From DATJLY01 sp963729295 (GTDB lineage Bacteria > Pseudomonadota > Alphaproteobacteria > ATCC43930 > CGMCC-115725), in the NCBI GenBank assembly GCA_963729295.1, contig CAVSNJ010000029.1:1-64000 (forward strand): a stretch of 64,000 nt of DNA. The letters run 5' to 3'. The position numbers were made by a program, and so were the translations under genes. The notes below the pieces were generated by a model. It was not told the origin of the DNA and did not search any database. It was given only the letters and a program-made list of their open reading frames with translations. Shown piece after piece: positions 27,714 to 37,968 of the stretch (within the stretch, counting starts at the first letter, position 1; each line of letters begins with the position of its first letter).

Positions 27714-28978
27714 CCGCGGTGATCGCGCAGTTGCGAACGGGCGCCTGGCTCGACCGCGAGCGGCTCGTCGGATACTGCCTCATTCTCTTCGCGCTCGAGC
27801 TCGCGACGTTTCTCTTCATGGTGGCCGGCACGCACGGGCTCATCGTGCCGCTCGCTCATCCGACGACCACGGATTTCGTCAGCTTCTACGGCGCCGGCGT
27901 GCTCGCCAATCACGGAACGCCAGCGCTCGCCTACGATCAGGCGGCGCATTACGCGATCGAGCAGCAAATTCGCGGCCAGGGGATCCCCTATCAATTCTTC
28001 TATTACCCGCCGGTTTTTCTGCTGCTGTGCTCGGTCCTGGCGCGCCTGCCGTATCTCGTGGCGTTCCTCATCTTCGAGACAGCGACCCTCGCCCTGTTCC
28101 TCGCCGCCGGCTGCGCGATCGCGGGCGAGCGGCGGCTTCGCGTGCTGCTGCCGCTCGCGGCATTCCCGTGCGTCTTCTGGACGTTCGGACTCGGCCAGAA
28201 CGCTTTTTTGTCGGCAGCCCTTTTCGCGGCCGCGACCCTCCTCGTCGATCGCAGGCCAGTCGCGGCCGGCTTGCTGTTCGGCGCGCTTTGCTACAAGCCG
28301 CATATCGGCCTGCTCATTCCGGTGGCGCTGGCCGCAGCCGGACGCTGGCGCGCGTTTGCCGCCGCCGCCGCCGCCGTTTCGGCTTTGGCGCTCGTGTCGC
28401 TCGACCTCTACGGCTGGGACAGCTGGCGCGATTTTCTCGCCGCTGCTGGCCAATCGCCCGGTACCTACGAGGCAGGACGCATCGACTTCGCGGGCTTCGT
28501 CAGCCCGTTCGGGGCGATCCGCCTGCTCGGCGGCGGCACGGATGTCGCCTACATCGCGCAGGCCGTGGCGACGGTCGCGGCCGGTGCGTTCGTAGCGCTC
28601 GTGTGGCGCAGGTCCCTCGAGCTGCCGACGCGCGCGGCGGCGCTGGCCGCGGCGACGCTGGTCGCGGCCCCGGTGCTGCTCATCTACGATTTTCTGCTGG
28701 CGGCGGTCGCCGCCCTCTGGCTCGTCCGCGGCGCACGCGAACATGGCTGGCTGCCCTGGGAAAGAACCACGCTGGCCGCCCTCTTCGTGACGCCGCTCCT
28801 CGGCCGCAATGTCGCCGCTTCGCTCCACCTGCCGGTCTTGCCGCTGGCGGCGCTCGCGCTCGTCGCCGTCGTCGCCGCGCGCGCGCGCCACGAGATCGCG
28901 CGCCGGACCGCGGACGGCGCGAGTCGGCACATCGTCAGACCCGCCTCAAGCCCCGCCGTGGTGCGAGTCGGACTTTAG
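27710..28978 (+). CDS. GT87/DUF2029 family membrane mannosyltransferase-like protein
   Basis: 422 residues from a GTG overlapping the upstream stop (GTGA). Polytopic: RLVGYCLILFALELATFLFM, then the family signature DFVSFYGAGVLANHGTPALAYD with acidic/aromatic residues in the first loop, YQFFYYPPVFLLLCSVLARLP, FGLGQNAFLSAALFAAATLL and ALCYKPHIGLLIPVALAAAG. These are characteristic of DUF2029/GT87 polyprenyl-phosphate-mannose dependent transferases, which add sugars on the periplasmic face. Probably works with the preceding GT-C gene in decorating lipid or cell-surface glycan. Acceptor unknown. Confidence 0.85.
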   Translation: MTAVIAQLRTGAWLDRERLVGYCLILFALELATFLFMVAGTHGLIVPLAHPTTTDFVSFYGAGVLANHGTPALAYDQAAHYAIEQQIRGQGIPYQFFYYPPVFLLLCSVLARLPYLVAFLIFETATLALFLAAGCAIAGERRLRVLLPLAAFPCVFWTFGLGQNAFLSAALFAAATLLVDRRPVAAGLLFGALCYKPHIGLLIPVALAAAGRWRAFAAAAAAVSALALVSLDLYGWDSWRDFLAAAGQSPGTYEAGRIDFAGFVSPFGAIRLLGGGTDVAYIAQAVATVAAGAFVALVWRRSLELPTRAAALAAATLVAAPVLLIYDFLLAAVAALWLVRGAREHGWLPWERTTLAALFVTPLLGRNVAASLHLPVLPLAALALVAVVAARARHEIARRTADGASRHIVRPASSPAVVRVGL

Positions 28979-29158
28979 ATGCGTTGCAGCGTTGCATCAT
29001 CGATGAAAAAAATGAGACTTTTCCCGTCCGAATCTTGTCATTCGTAGCAACATTCAGATAGCATAATAGTGCTTCCTCAACGGCCGCAGCGGTCGTCAGA
29101 GGCGATCGGTTCAGGTTCCTCCCCCGTGTCCCCTTCCTGCCAGAACTAGGAGCTTTTT

Positions 29159-29449
29159 ATGAAGGCGCTCATCTCGGCGTTCGCCCTGTTGTCGTTCGTC
29201 GCGGCCTCGACCGTGCCCTATGCGGCCCAGGCGCAGACGCAATCCCCCGCTTCGTCCTCGTCCACGAGTTCGGCGACCTCGCAGCCCAAGGCCTCGACCT
29301 CGAAGTCGACCACCAAGAAGAAGACCGCGAAGAAATCCACCTCCAAGAAGCACGTCGCCAAGACCAAGACGAAAAAACACACCGCCAAGAACACCAAAAA
29401 GACGACGTCGCCCGCGTCCACGCCGGCCTCGACGCCTTCGAAGGGCTGA
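29159..29449 (+). CDS. Secreted Lys/Ser/Thr-rich basic protein (96 aa)
   Basis: Signal peptide MKALISAFALLSFVAASTVP ending at AQAQ, then a low-complexity Ser/Thr stretch (PASSSSTSSATSQ) and a strongly basic histone-H1-like region (STTKKKTAKKSTSKKHVAKT). AGGAG lies 6 nt before the ATG, and a strong terminator follows, so it is a single-gene unit. The leader argues for a periplasmic or outer-surface location. No function known; possible roles are binding of polyanions or of the cell wall. Confidence 0.75.
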   Translation: MKALISAFALLSFVAASTVPYAAQAQTQSPASSSSTSSATSQPKASTSKSTTKKKTAKKSTSKKHVAKTKTKKHTAKNTKKTTSPASTPASTPSKG

Positions 29450-29471
29450 TCGGGCCTCCCGATAAAAGAAG

Positions 29472-29502
29472 AGCCCCCGGGACCGAGTCCCGGGGGCTTT
29501 TC
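29472..29502 (+). terminator. Rho-independent terminator
   Basis: agcccccgggac (29472-29483), a 3-nt loop and gtcccgggggct (29487-29498) form a perfect 12-bp stem followed by TTTT. It ends the basic-protein gene. Confidence 0.9.
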
Positions 29503-29526
29503 GTTGCGCGCGCGGTGGTCGTCGCC

Positions 29527-29802
29527 TCATTCGGCGCAGCTAAAATAGAGTCGCTCGGGTACGAGGAGCGGGCACGCCGAGATATCCGTGCTCTGCTTGT
29601 CGAAGCGCGGCTCGGCACCGCTGCATGAATTCTTGGCGAGCGTGTGGAGCTGGTCCGGGCTGGTCGCAAGGCGGGAATAGCAAAGCGTGTGCTCGTCGTC
29701 GCCCGCCTGCGGCCCTTCGAACGCGCCGCAGCCGCACAGCGTCAGCGTCGCCAGCAGAATGAGCGCGTGCAGACCGGGGCCATGAACATCCTTATTCGCC
29801 AT
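29527..29802 (-). CDS. Small lipoprotein of unknown function (91 aa)
   Basis: Begins MANKDVHGPGLHALILLATL and continues TLCGCGAFEG, with a lipobox LCGC after a hydrophobic leader. The mature part has four further Cys (LCYSRLATS, NSCSGAEPR, ISACPLLVPE, YFSCAE), suggesting disulfides in the periplasm. It is convergent with the 29159 gene, whose terminator lies between. No family recognised. Confidence 0.7.
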   Translation of the reverse strand: MANKDVHGPGLHALILLATLTLCGCGAFEGPQAGDDEHTLCYSRLATSPDQLHTLAKNSCSGAEPRFDKQSTDISACPLLVPERLYFSCAE

Positions 29803-29880
29803 GCTAGGCTTCTCTCCCGAAGCGGCCCTCGCCTATTTGAGCAGGCGCGGTCGGCTCCGTCCAATGCGGGATAGGATGCG

Positions 29881-30255
29881 ATGCAGGATCAGTTCGCCGA
29901 CAGCGGCACCATCAAGGGCTATCACGCCCATATCTACTACGCGCCCGCGACACGCGACACGGCAGCGCGCGTCCGCGACGGGATCGGCGCGCGTTTCGTG
30001 GCACGGCTCGGAAGCTGGCATGACGAGGCGGTGGGCCCGCATCCGATCTCGATGTACCAGGTCGCGTTCGAAGCATCCGAGTTTCCGCGCATCGTGCCGT
30101 GGCTCATGCTCAACCGCGAGGGGTTGAGCGTGCTCGTCCATCCCTTGAGCGGCGACGCCTATCTCGATCACGCGCGCTTCGCGCTCTGGCTTGGGAAGCC
30201 GGTCGAGCTGCGTCTCGACGTGCTGAAACGCCTCGTCGAGACGGGTGAAGCATGA
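29881..30255 (+). CDS. DOPA 4,5-dioxygenase family protein
   Basis: 124 residues, the usual size for this small extradiol family (PF08883), related to fungal DOPA dioxygenases. Conserved pieces: IKGYHAHIYYAP, VGPHPISMYQVAF, PWLMLNREGLSVLVHPLSGD and YLDHARFALWLGKP. The His residues are likely Fe(II) ligands. The family opens catechol rings; the true bacterial substrate is usually unknown. It overlaps the following solute-binding protein gene (ATGA), and a HpaB-type hydroxylase gene converges just beyond, so a small aromatic-compound module is likely. Confidence 0.9.
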   Translation: MQDQFADSGTIKGYHAHIYYAPATRDTAARVRDGIGARFVARLGSWHDEAVGPHPISMYQVAFEASEFPRIVPWLMLNREGLSVLVHPLSGDAYLDHARFALWLGKPVELRLDVLKRLVETGEA

Positions 30256-31256
30256 GGCGCTGGGTCGCCCTTCTGCTCGCGGCCGTCGTCGGCCTCGCGG
30301 TACCCGCCAGCGCCGCGGAGAAGGTGCGCGTCGGGCTGCTCAAATTCTCCACCAACGGCCCGACCTTCATTGCCCTCGACAAGGGCTATTTCGCGGCCGA
30401 GGGCATCGACGCGTCGCTCACCTATTTCGACGCGGCGCAGCCGATCGCGGTCGCCGCCGTCTCGGGCGACATCGACGTGGGCGTCACCGGCGTCGCCGCC
30501 GGGTTCTACAATCTCGCCGGCAAGGGTGCGCTCGCCATTATTGCCGCGCAAAGCCGCGAGGAACCCGGCTATCCGAACAACGGATTCCTCGTCTCGAACC
30601 ACGCCTGGGACGCGGGCTTGAAGAGCTACAAGGATCTCGGCGGCCACTCCGTCGCGGTCACCACCGTGGGCTCGCCGACGCATTACGCGATCGCGCTTCT
30701 CGCCGAGAAGGTCGGCGTGCCGCTCGACAGCATCCGCGTCGTGCCGGTGCAGACCAACTCGAACCAGCTCTCGGCGCTCGCCGGCGGGCAGGTCGATGCC
30801 GCCGTGATCCCGGGGTCGCTTGCGATCCCAATGCTGGAGCGCAAGGAAGCGCATCTGCTCGGCTGGTCGGGCGACCAAACGCCGTGGCAGCTTGGCGCGA
30901 TCTTCGTCAAGAAAAGCATGATCGCCACGCGCCGGCCCTTGCTCGAGGGCTATATCCGGGCCTATCGCCGCGCCGCGCACGAGTTCTACGACGCGTTCCT
31001 CGCCAAGGGACCGGACGGCAAGCGGCGCGACGGACCGGAAGCGCCGGCGCTCCTCGACATTCTCGCGAAATATATCGGCCAGAAGCCCGAGCAAATAAAA
31101 CAGGGCATCGCCTTTGTCGATCCCGACGGGCGGCTCCTCGTCAAGGACATCTACCGGCAAGTCGCGTGGTATCAGGCGCACGGCATGGTGGACAAATCGG
31201 TCGATCCGGCGGCGATCCTCGACCTCACCTTCGTCGAGGGCCATTACCAGCAATAG
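30252..31256 (+). CDS. NMT1/SsuA-like solute-binding protein
   Basis: 334 residues. Signal peptide MRRWVALLLAAVVGLAVPASAA, then KVRVGLLKFSTNGPTFIALD, KGYFAAEGIDASLTYFDAAQ and AVSGDIDVGVTGVAAGFYNL, the pattern of nitrate/sulfonate/thiamine-precursor binding proteins. Translation is coupled to the DOPA-dioxygenase gene through an ATGA overlap, so the ligand may be an aromatic compound. No ABC permease or ATPase nearby. Confidence 0.9.
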   Translation: MRRWVALLLAAVVGLAVPASAAEKVRVGLLKFSTNGPTFIALDKGYFAAEGIDASLTYFDAAQPIAVAAVSGDIDVGVTGVAAGFYNLAGKGALAIIAAQSREEPGYPNNGFLVSNHAWDAGLKSYKDLGGHSVAVTTVGSPTHYAIALLAEKVGVPLDSIRVVPVQTNSNQLSALAGGQVDAAVIPGSLAIPMLERKEAHLLGWSGDQTPWQLGAIFVKKSMIATRRPLLEGYIRAYRRAAHEFYDAFLAKGPDGKRRDGPEAPALLDILAKYIGQKPEQIKQGIAFVDPDGRLLVKDIYRQVAWYQAHGMVDKSVDPAAILDLTFVEGHYQQ

Positions 31257-31259
31257 CGG

Positions 31260-32735
31260 TCAGTCCTCCGGATCCGGCAAAGCGAGCGCGGAATCGACGA
31301 GCCGTTCGGCGCGCGCGAAATCGAAATTGCGGTACATGTTCTGTTTCACGAGAAACGACGCGCCTCCATAGAACTTCTCGTATTGCTGATGGCGACCGGC
31401 AAACTCGCTGCCGATCAGATCCCACGCCATCTTGAGAAGCCGCACGCGCTCTTTTGCCGTAAATCCCGGCGAGTGGATATAGCGCTCGAGATCGGCGGCG
31501 CTTTCGGGATTGGCGAAATCCTTGACCGAGGACGGCAGCGCGATCATCGCGCCGCCGGCAAGCTCGCGGGCGATCTCGACGATGCGCGGATTGAACTCGG
31601 ATTGGAGCGACATCACCGCATAAAGCGCGGCGCGCGAGGGCCACACCACCCCCTCCTCGTCGACCGTCGCGGCCGCCTCCTGCGCCGTCACCATGTTTTC
31701 GACGATCGCCACGAGCGCCGCCAATTCGCCGAGCATGATCTGCACCGGCGGCAGGCTCGCCGAGCCTGTGATGTCGCAGAGCCGCTTCGTCAATCCCGCG
31801 AGGAAACGTAGCTTCACCGCGTACCTGACTTGTGCCTGGTGGTTGCCATAAACGTGCGCCGGCGTCCGCCACCACTGATCGCGGCAGAGTGCTACGTCGC
31901 GATAAACGAACACGTGCTCCCACGGCACGAACACGTCGTCGAGCACGACGAACGCGTCGTTCTCGTCGAAGCGGCTCGACAGCGGATAGTCGAACGCGCT
32001 CGACGCCGCCGCGCCATAGGAACGGCGGGAATAGATCTTGAGGCCCGGCGCCGAAAGCGGCATAGCGACGCTCAGCGCATAGGCCTCGTCGCCCGGTTGC
32101 AGCGGATGGATGCAGGAAAGATGGAGCCAGTCCGAGAGCGCGGCACCGGTCGCGAGCTGCTGCGCGCCTTTCATCACGATGCCGCCATCGCGTTCCTTGA
32201 CCACGCCGGCATAGAGCGTCGGATCGGATTGGCGATGCGCCGGCTTGCTACGGTCGATCTGCGGCGGCACGATCGCGTAGCTGAGATAGAGGTGCCGGTC
32301 GCGCGCGAATTCGTAAAAGCTCGTGACGTTCGCCGCCCATTGCGCGCCCGAGGCGGCGAATATACTGGGCTTTGCCGCGAACCCAGCGAAGAATCCGGCG
32401 ACGTGATCGGGCGTCCTGCCCATCAAGCCGAAGGTCGCCTCGGCCCAGCATGCGCTCATGGCGTGGCGCGACACGAGATCGGCCGGCACGCGCGGTATCT
32501 CCCAGCAGCGCAGCACCGGCCTGCCCGTCGCGGGCGAGGGATAGGTCATAAGCGCGCGGTTTTCGGGATCGGCGGCGATGTCGTAGAGCCGCGCGACCGA
32601 GCGCACGGCGGCGCGAAAGGCGGGATGCGCTGTCACGTCGCGCACCACTTCGCCGTCGATGAAGACGCGCCGCCCGTCGTTGCGGATGCTGTCGATATAG
32701 TCTGCGCCCGTGCGCAGCTCATCGCTTTTGGCCAT
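31260..32735 (-). CDS. HpaB-type flavin-dependent aromatic hydroxylase, oxygenase component
   Basis: 491 residues, family length of 4-hydroxyphenylacetate 3-monooxygenase oxygenase (HpaB, PF11794/PF03241). The start (MAKSDELRTGADYIDSIRND) shows the GxxYIDSI opening of the family. Further motifs: RVFIDGEVV, LMGRTPDHVAGFFAGFAA, LSYAIVPPQIDRSK, KGAQQLATGAALSDWLHL, DDVFVPWEHVFVYRD and PSSVKDFANPESAADLERY near the C-terminus. Such enzymes ortho-hydroxylate phenols with FADH2 from a separate reductase; none is seen in the window. Together with the convergent DOPA-dioxygenase-like gene it could give hydroxylation followed by ring opening. Confidence 0.92.
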   Translation of the reverse strand: MAKSDELRTGADYIDSIRNDGRRVFIDGEVVRDVTAHPAFRAAVRSVARLYDIAADPENRALMTYPSPATGRPVLRCWEIPRVPADLVSRHAMSACWAEATFGLMGRTPDHVAGFFAGFAAKPSIFAASGAQWAANVTSFYEFARDRHLYLSYAIVPPQIDRSKPAHRQSDPTLYAGVVKERDGGIVMKGAQQLATGAALSDWLHLSCIHPLQPGDEAYALSVAMPLSAPGLKIYSRRSYGAAASSAFDYPLSSRFDENDAFVVLDDVFVPWEHVFVYRDVALCRDQWWRTPAHVYGNHQAQVRYAVKLRFLAGLTKRLCDITGSASLPPVQIMLGELAALVAIVENMVTAQEAAATVDEEGVVWPSRAALYAVMSLQSEFNPRIVEIARELAGGAMIALPSSVKDFANPESAADLERYIHSPGFTAKERVRLLKMAWDLIGSEFAGRHQQYEKFYGGASFLVKQNMYRNFDFARAERLVDSALALPDPED

Positions 32736-32847
32736 GGACGCAGAGTCTAAATCACGCGCGGCCAGCCCCCGAGTCGTTTTTCCGCACTGGTGGCAGGGTC
32801 CGCCTGTGTTAGCGTGCAACGGGGACGGAGACGACGCGGAGACCAGA

Positions 32848-35181
32848 ATGGCGGCGCGCGAGCTCACGGCCGGCGAAGTCGGATTGCCGAAATTTTCCTT
32901 CGCGCGCACCGCTTCTGCCGATGTGTTCAGCCTCGAAAGCCATCGCCGCGCGCGCGAAGCACTCGATTTCGGCCTGTCGGTGTCGGACATCGGCTTCAAC
33001 GTCTTCGTGATCGGCGACGATCGCGCCTCGCGCATGACGGCGACGCTGGCTTATCTCAAGGACGTGATGCAGCATCGGCCGCCGGTGCAGGACTGGATCT
33101 ATCTCAACAATTTTCGCGATCCATCGAGCCCGAGCCCCCGTGCGCTCAAGAACGGCGTGGGGCAACGGTTTCGCGACCGGATGGCCGAGCTCGTGCCACG
33201 CCTGCGCGAGGCATTCGGCGCGGCATTCAGCAGCGAGGCCTACCAGACGCGCTTCATGACGCTGCGCGAGGGCGCCGAAGCGGCGGTCGGGGAGGAAATG
33301 GAAACGCTGCGCGCCACTGCGCGCCGCCACGGCATGGACCTCGTCGAATCGCAAGAGGGGCCGCGGCTCGTGCGCCCGCCCAATGCGCCCAACGCGGCGC
33401 CGCTCGACGAAGCGGCCGAGCGCGAACTGAGCGCCGCCTTCATGCGCTTGCAGCGCATGGCGATCGAAGCGCGCGCCCGACTCAACCAAGGCATCGAGGA
33501 ACTGAGCCGCGCCATCGCGGAAGCCGTCATCGCCCCGATCATGGACCACGTGCGGCAAGAGTTCGGCGAAGATGAGGGCCTGGCGCACTGGCTCGACGAG
33601 CTGCGCGGCGACATCCTCGACAACCCCGGACGGTTCCGCACCGCCTCGGGCGAGCACGAGGGCGAGGCGATCGAGCCGCCGGAGCGGCGCTACGCCGTCA
33701 ATCTCTTCGTCGATCATCGCGACGACACCCATCCTTTGGTCGTGCTCGAAAGCAATCCGACCTACGAGAATCTGTTCGGCCGGATCGAATATCGCCAGGC
33801 CCAGGGCACGATCGCGACCAACGTCACGCTCATTCGCGCGGGCGCGCTGCATCAAGCGAATGGCGGGATTCTCGTGCTGCGCGCCGAGGCGCTCGCCGCC
33901 AACCCGGCAAGCTGGTCCTTCCTCAAGGCCGCGCTGCGCGACGGCACGATCCGCATCGAGGAATTGCAGCGTTCGCAGGCGCCACCGATCGCCGGCGCGC
34001 CGCAGCCGCAGCAGATACCGCTCGATCTGAAGGTCGTGATCGTCGGCGCGCCGCGCTGGTATTCGCTGTTTTTCGAGGGCGACCCGGATTTCCACATCTA
34101 TTTCAAGATCAAGGCCGACATCGACAGCGATATGACGGCATCGCCGGAAAATCTCGCCGTCTATGTCGGTCTCATCAAAGAAATGACGCAGGCGCGCGGC
34201 CTCAAGGACGCAAGCGATGCGGCGATCGAGCGCCTCCTCGGCATATCGGCGCGCTGGGCTGGTCATCGCAGCCGGCTCACTGCCCGCGTCGAACTGATCG
34301 AGGACCTCGTCGCCGAGGCTGCGCCGCGCGACGCGCGGGCGAAGGTCGAGACTCTTACGGAATCCTCCGTGCGCGAGACCTATGCCGCGCGCCGCCGCCG
34401 CAATTCGCGCATCGAGGACCGCATCCTACGCAGCATCCTCGACAACGAGGTGATGATCGAAACCTCGGGCCGCGCGATCGGCCAAGTGAACGGGCTCACG
34501 GTCTACGACATGGGCGACCGCCGCTTCGGCACGCCCGTCAGAATCAGCGCGCGCGCCTCGGTCGGCCGCGCCGGCCTCATCAACATCGAGCGCGACGTGG
34601 CGTTGGGCGGTCCCATCCAGCAGAAGGCTGCAATGGTGCTGCAAGGATTCCTCGCCGGCTGCTTCGCCCAGGTGCGGCCACTGTCCTTCACCTGCTCGAT
34701 CACGTTCGAGCAAAGCTATGGCGGCGTCGAAGGCGACAGCGCGTCCTTGGCCGAGCTCATCGCCGTTCTGTCCGATCTCGCGCAGCTCCCGGTGCGGCAG
34801 GACATCGCCATCACCGGCTCGATGAACCAGGCCGGGATGGCGCAGGCGATCGGCGGCGCCTACACCAAGATCGAAGGCTTCTACCGGCTGTGCGGCGCCC
34901 GCCCCGGCGGCCTCACCGGCGCGCAGGGGGTCATCCTGCCGGAGGCGAACCGCACCCACGTCGCGCTCCATGACGATCTCGTCGAAGCGATCGCAGCCGG
35001 CCGCTTCCATCTCTGGACGGTGGCGACGCTCGCCGATGCGGCCGAGCTGATGATCGGCGCGCCAGCCGGAACCGCCGACGCGGACGGGAATTATTCTCCC
35101 GACACGATCTTCGGCCGGGCCGCCGCGCGGCTTGCGAAGTTCGACCGCATTCTCGCCGAGCGCCGCGAGCCGCTCGCCTAA
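32848..35181 (+). CDS. Lon-family ATP-dependent protease-like protein (AAA_32 + Lon_C)
   Basis: 777 residues from ATG 32848 (GGAG 6 nt upstream). It matches the LonB/COG1067 type of proteobacteria: N-terminal ATPase-like module, helical insertion, AAA part (HPLVVLESNPTYENLFGRIE, RAGALHQANGGILVLRAEAL) and a C-terminal Lon protease domain. The catalytic dyad is visible as Ser631 in EGDSASLAEL and Lys674 in GGAYTKIEGF, 43 residues apart as usual. The P-loop position reads VIGDDRASRMTATL without the Walker Lys, so ATP binding may be weak or absent. Divergent from the HpaB gene. Confidence 0.88.
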   Translation: MAARELTAGEVGLPKFSFARTASADVFSLESHRRAREALDFGLSVSDIGFNVFVIGDDRASRMTATLAYLKDVMQHRPPVQDWIYLNNFRDPSSPSPRALKNGVGQRFRDRMAELVPRLREAFGAAFSSEAYQTRFMTLREGAEAAVGEEMETLRATARRHGMDLVESQEGPRLVRPPNAPNAAPLDEAAERELSAAFMRLQRMAIEARARLNQGIEELSRAIAEAVIAPIMDHVRQEFGEDEGLAHWLDELRGDILDNPGRFRTASGEHEGEAIEPPERRYAVNLFVDHRDDTHPLVVLESNPTYENLFGRIEYRQAQGTIATNVTLIRAGALHQANGGILVLRAEALAANPASWSFLKAALRDGTIRIEELQRSQAPPIAGAPQPQQIPLDLKVVIVGAPRWYSLFFEGDPDFHIYFKIKADIDSDMTASPENLAVYVGLIKEMTQARGLKDASDAAIERLLGISARWAGHRSRLTARVELIEDLVAEAAPRDARAKVETLTESSVRETYAARRRRNSRIEDRILRSILDNEVMIETSGRAIGQVNGLTVYDMGDRRFGTPVRISARASVGRAGLINIERDVALGGPIQQKAAMVLQGFLAGCFAQVRPLSFTCSITFEQSYGGVEGDSASLAELIAVLSDLAQLPVRQDIAITGSMNQAGMAQAIGGAYTKIEGFYRLCGARPGGLTGAQGVILPEANRTHVALHDDLVEAIAAGRFHLWTVATLADAAELMIGAPAGTADADGNYSPDTIFGRAAARLAKFDRILAERREPLA

Positions 35182-35309
35182 CGATTGCGCTTCGAGTCCG
35201 GCACCGCGGCGCGAAAGCCAGGAGCCAGGGCTGCCACGCCAGTTCCATAAACCGCACCCAGAGGGAGACCGCTTGACGAGGGGCCTGCGCTACCGGAAAC
35301 TGCTGACGA

Positions 35310-35412
35310 TTCCAAGGGGCGCCCTGCTAAGGGGCTGAGACGCCGCTCGCGCGAAAGGCAACGCGGCAACCCTTCGAACCTGATCCGGCTCGTACCGGCG
35401 TAGGGACAGGAA
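35310..35412 (+). promoter_or_regulatory. TPP riboswitch (THI element) of thiC
   Basis: Contains AAGGGGCGCC, GGGGCTGAGACG, CCCTTCGAACCTGATCCGG and GCGTAGGGACAGGAA. TTCC (35310-13) pairs with GGAA (35409-12) to close P1. Its 3' end supplies a Shine-Dalgarno-like AGGGACAGG for a 13-codon ORF rather than directly for thiC, which starts 69 bp further. Confidence 0.93.
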
Positions 35413-35413
35413 C

Positions 35414-35455
35414 ATGAACCGCCACTCCTTCCCGCACCAGGCCCGGATCGTTTGA
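35414..35455 (+). CDS. Possible 13-residue leader peptide before thiC
   Basis: ATG directly after the TPP riboswitch (AGGGACAGG just upstream) encodes MNRHSFPHQARIV and stops at TGA 35453-35455, 25 nt before the thiC start. thiC itself has its own GGAG. The arrangement suggests that the riboswitch controls initiation at this ORF and that thiC is coupled to it, or the ORF is chance. Confidence 0.35.
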   Translation: MNRHSFPHQARIV

Positions 35456-35480
35456 CGAGGCGTATCGCCAGGAGATCGAC

Positions 35481-37312
<1,832 letters not shown>

Positions 37313-37316
<4 letters not shown>

Positions 37317-37753
37317 GCGACCCCACCTCGCGCTACTATCCCGACAGGCCTTACGCCTGCGCGCTCGCCGTGTGCCGCCGCGGCGAGCGGGTGCTGTTGG
37401 CGCGGCGCGCGATGGGGCCGGGCATCGGCCGCTGGGGCTTTCCCGGCGGCATGCAGGAGCTGGGCGAGACGATCGAGGCCGGTGCCCGCCGCGAGCTTCT
37501 GGAGGAGACCGGCATCGAGGCCGAGCCGGTGCGGATCATCGGCGGCTCGAACGTCATCGGCCGCGACGAGCAGGACCGCGTCCGCGCCCATTTCACCCTG
37601 GTCGCGGTGCTGCTCGACTGGCGCGCCGGCGAGGGCGCGCCGATCGAGGACGCATCCGAGGTGCGCTGGGTCACGCTGACCGAGGCCACCCAGCTCGACA
37701 CCTTCACCGACGCGCTGCCGCTGATGCGGCTGGCCCTTGGCGCGCTTGCATGA
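37313..37753 (+). CDS. Nudix hydrolase
   Basis: 146 residues from a GTG overlapping the thiC stop (GTGA), so it is probably translated with thiC. The Nudix box G-x5-E-x7-REUxEExGU is intact at residues 46-68 (GMQELGE ... RELLEETGI). Family members hydrolyse nucleoside or other diphosphates with Mg2+. The position behind thiC suggests a role near thiamine metabolism, for example removing toxic pyrimidine or thiamine diphosphate analogues, but the substrate cannot be read from sequence. Confidence 0.92.
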
Positions 37754-37795
37754 CCCCGGCCCAACGGATAATCTTGCTCCGGTTCTCAACAACAG

Positions 37796-37809
37796 AAAGG
37801 AGGTGATCC
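37796..37809 (+). promoter_or_regulatory. Full-length Shine-Dalgarno sequence
   Basis: AAAGGAGGTGATCC is the exact complement of the last 14 bases of 16S rRNA (GGATCACCTCCTTT). The core GGAGG is 7 nt before a GTG start at 37811. Ordinary genes in this window show only 4-6 nt of complementarity. Confidence 0.85.
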
Positions 37810-37810
37810 C

Positions 37811-37855
37811 GTGTCTCTTTGTCTGAGCCCGGGTCGCCTCGAAGTGTCTGAATAG
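37811..37855 (+). CDS. 14-codon mini-ORF behind a full-length Shine-Dalgarno sequence
   Basis: GTG start 1 nt after the 14-nt perfect Shine-Dalgarno sequence; peptide MSLCLSPGRLEVSE, TAG at 37853-37855. It is followed by an unpaired or weakly structured stretch (agcttttaggctttcgggtgcttcccgg) and a strong hairpin at 37930-37968. It therefore looks like a self-contained small transcription unit between the thiC operon and panC. It could be a leader peptide, a dual-function sRNA, or a ribosome-capturing RNA. Function unknown. Confidence 0.55.
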   Translation: MSLCLSPGRLEVSE

Positions 37856-37929
37856 CCAAAGCTTTTAGGCTTTCGGGTGCTTCCCGGCCGACAAGTGTGG
37901 CGCGACGCCAGAAACGCGCGCCGTGTTCG

Positions 37930-37968
37930 AGACCCCGGTAGCGGCGATCCCGCTGCCGGGGTCTCTCC
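37930..37968 (+). terminator. Terminator hairpin after the mini-ORF
   Basis: agaccccggtagcgg and the complementary half ending ccggggtct form a long GC-rich stem (37930-37964) with a short loop, followed by ctcctttg. It separates the mini-ORF unit from panC, whose ATG is 60 bp on. Confidence 0.7.

Noticed and set aside
26093..28978. Single 961-residue two-domain glycosyltransferase
   Set aside because: The middle is out-of-frame-like; the +1 frame completes the first enzyme and ends in a GTGA overlap with the second gene. A frameshift is more likely.
32710..32847. Longer N-terminus of the Lon-like protease
   Set aside because: It overlaps the divergent HpaB-type start and lacks a ribosome binding site; ATG 32848 has GGAG at the proper distance.
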